IMG/VR virus record: IMGVR_UViG_3300018019_000005
Coordinates: 62,001 to 126,000 of that record
Strand: one strand, 5' to 3'
Length of the DNA: 64,000 nt
From: a virus
A program made the position numbers and the translations under genes. The notes under the pieces were generated by a model. It saw only the letters and a program-made list of their open reading frames with translations. It was not told the DNA's origin and made no database searches. Positions 62,207 to 64,000 of the stretch are shown here, one piece after another; position 1 is the first letter of the stretch, and the number at the start of each line of letters is the position of its first letter.

Positions 62207-63853
62207 ATGGCACAACAAAAGGTTTATAGTTCAATCATTGACGAATTTCTCTCAGACCGGAAACCCGACTGGGATTTGGTCGGTCTCAAGGACGCCGTAA
62301 AGTCTGGCGAGGAGCAACAGGACCGTACCCAGCAGTACGTTGATGAGAGTTTCCTTGACGACCTCGCCGGGGAGTCCAAGCATACCGAACTTCCGTCCGA
62401 CTCTAAGTCCGCCACGCTCCTCAACCGTATGGCAGAGAAGGAAGCGGCCCTCCCCCGGCTGGGTGCCGGACAAACGGGAAGGACCCGGCTCGCCACTCAT
62501 GCCGAGGACTACAAGAATGAACGGGGCAGCGATGAATCTCTATTCGATGAAATCACCATGGACTTCGAGAAGGCCCACAGTGAAGCAACCTCCAAGGATG
62601 AGCATGGACGGGAAGGGGTCGCCAACCGTAACCGGTCTGACGCCGAAATCCTTGCCTATGTGAAGAAACTCCTCAATCAAGGAACGCCGCCCGCACGGGT
62701 TGCCGCCCTTGTTCAGAAAGTCGCTGAAATCGAGCTTCTGGACAAAAAGGACAACATGGGGATGTCCTATCTGAATAATAACGCCGGGGTTCTGGGCCTC
62801 GCCTACATGGAACCCGGTTCCTCCGAGGGTTTCCTCCCCAACTCCCAGATGGACATGGAAAGCCCGGCCTACGAGAAGAACAACCAAGTCATCGCCTCGG
62901 AAAAGAAGAACTTCTGCCGTCACTGCAACAAGGAAGTCAAGCCGAAGTTCCGGGACGCCGTAGCGCTCTGCCCGGAATGCTCCAAGCCGGTGTTCACCAT
63001 CCCCAAGCAGGGGTCTCGACCGGTAAGCTCCGCCGACTGCGTCCGGCAGTTCAACGCTTGGAAAGCCGCAGGAATCAAGCCCCGTGCCGCCTCCGTGAAG
63101 AAGGTAGCCGGGTGCGAGGGCTGCGCTTTCTTTAAGGCCAAGACTTGCAACCTCTACCACCTACCCGTGGTAGCAAATGCCAAGGAGCTTGCCACGGTTG
63201 TCAACCGGCTGACCGCAGGCGTGCCAGCCGGGTCCAAGAAAGCGGCTTTGGTCGCTCTTGCCAACCGGGATGGTATGCGGGTAGAACCCAAGCACTTTGC
63301 CAACCGTCAGGTTCAGAAGACCTCGGCAAAGACCATAGAGAGCCTACGGGTGGAGAGGGAAGAACAGCACAAGACAGCCTCCGCTCCATTCACTGTCGCT
63401 ACCATTGAAAAGATGCACAAGGAAGGAAAGTCCCTTGAGTCCATCTACCAGCATGGTATCAATAAGATAGGGTCGGTACACGCCGGGAGAGCAATCAAGG
63501 AATTCGTCGCCTCTCTTAAGGCGAAGGGCCTCAAGATTGCCCTTTCTCAAATCGACTGCAAACTCCTTAAGCAGAAGCTTGCGGTCAACAACGCCATCAT
63601 CGGAGCGGTCAAGTGCGCCGATTGCGTCTACCGGCAAGATATGCACTGCGGGTTGACGGGCGGAACCTTGGTATCCTTCCCCGGTATGGAAAAGACGGGA
63701 AAGGTAGCCTCGGCAAAGGCTCCCACCGATGCCAAGAAGCTCATGGAAGAGTATGACTTGACTTCCCGGAGTGAGGTGGGGGATATCGAATACAACACCC
63801 CCGAGCGGCTTGATGTAGAGATAGGCAATGTGCCCACAGCAGGAGATATCTAA
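62207..63853 (+). CDS. 548-aa protein with Cys motifs
   Basis: GGAGGCGGTATAAG before ATG. Acidic N-terminal half; a zinc ribbon CRHCNKEVK...CPECSK at about residues 236-258; then two C-x2-C-x6/7-C units, CEGCAFFKAKTC and CADCVYRQDMHC, likely metal sites. Could be a virion-associated or late protein, but no family is recognised. TAATG overlap with the next gene. Confidence 0.75.
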   Translation: MAQQKVYSSIIDEFLSDRKPDWDLVGLKDAVKSGEEQQDRTQQYVDESFLDDLAGESKHTELPSDSKSATLLNRMAEKEAALPRLGAGQTGRTRLATHAEDYKNERGSDESLFDEITMDFEKAHSEATSKDEHGREGVANRNRSDAEILAYVKKLLNQGTPPARVAALVQKVAEIELLDKKDNMGMSYLNNNAGVLGLAYMEPGSSEGFLPNSQMDMESPAYEKNNQVIASEKKNFCRHCNKEVKPKFRDAVALCPECSKPVFTIPKQGSRPVSSADCVRQFNAWKAAGIKPRAASVKKVAGCEGCAFFKAKTCNLYHLPVVANAKELATVVNRLTAGVPAGSKKAALVALANRDGMRVEPKHFANRQVQKTSAKTIESLRVEREEQHKTASAPFTVATIEKMHKEGKSLESIYQHGINKIGSVHAGRAIKEFVASLKAKGLKIALSQIDCKLLKQKLAVNNAIIGAVKCADCVYRQDMHCGLTGGTLVSFPGMEKTGKVASAKAPTDAKKLMEEYDLTSRSEVGDIEYNTPERLDVEIGNVPTAGDI

Positions 63854-64000
63854 TGGAAGAGTTGGGAACAATACCGGAGATGGAAAAACCACAGGAGCCA
63901 GTGGAAGCCAAGGTGGAATCCACGGCAGAGATAAAGCCCATCGACTTCGATGAGGCTGGAAACTTCAAGGCTCCCGTATCTTTGGACGTTAAGGTCCTAT
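63853..64000 (+). CDS. N-terminal part of a gene cut by the window edge
   Basis: ATG overlaps the previous stop (TAATG) with AGGAGATATC upstream. Begins MEELGTIPEMEK with a Pro/Glu-rich start; continues beyond the window. Confidence 0.7.
   Translation, partial: MEELGTIPEMEKPQEPVEAKVESTAEIKPIDFDEAGNFKAPVSLDVKVL

Overview
The window looks like the early/middle region of a large tailed double-stranded DNA phage. Genes are short, tightly packed, often overlap by ATGA or TAATG, and mostly start behind strong GGAGG-type ribosome binding sites. No capsid, tail, portal or terminase gene is recognisable. The host is not identifiable; genes with a TATTAT- or TATACT-type element only 5-6 nt before the ATG suggest it tolerates leaderless mRNAs.

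Layout. 1-14.9 kb (+): small unknown proteins plus nucleotide metabolism (Nudix hydrolase, ThyX, dCMP deaminase, a DUF5664-like dNTP diphosphohydrolase fused to a LAGLIDADG endonuclease) and a nucleotidyltransferase. 15.1-22.3 kb (+): an RNA zone with about twenty recognisable tRNA genes, several degenerate or tRNA-sized odd elements, two candidate structured ncRNAs and six homing-type endonuclease genes. 22.3-28.8 kb: mixed small genes on both strands. 28.7-61.1 kb, mainly (-): metallophosphoesterases including an SbcD/Mre11-like one, a deoxyribosyltransferase-like protein, a PD-(D/E)XK-like nuclease, an SNF2-type helicase, an Rnl1-type RNA ligase and a Pnkp-type kinase/phosphatase, peptide deformylase, a 775-residue repeat protein, a 5'-nucleotidase-like protein, a sigma-factor-like protein and a proline-rich AT-hook protein. 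61.1-64 kb (+): a small gene, a GIY-YIG endonuclease and a 548-residue cysteine-motif protein, followed by the start of another gene cut by the window edge.

Two themes stand out. First, the phage brings and protects translation machinery: a tRNA array (five Arg anticodons, three Pro, an initiator-like tRNA), a peptide deformylase and a Pnkp/Rnl1 pair of the kind T4 uses to repair host-cleaved tRNAs. Second, the region is saturated with homing-endonuclease-type genes: I count 14 HNH-type, 6 GIY-YIG and 1 LAGLIDADG. Several have a leader in which the Shine-Dalgarno sequence sits in one arm of a hairpin whose loop holds an AT-rich promoter-like sequence, which resembles the known control of T4 I-TevI.

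The most novel candidates are the non-coding RNAs near 15.2-15.5 kb, 20.15-20.74 kb and 52.66-53.01 kb, tRNA halves in permuted order near 19.4 kb, an extended -10 promoter family, and three genes with an apparent frameshift or in-frame stop.
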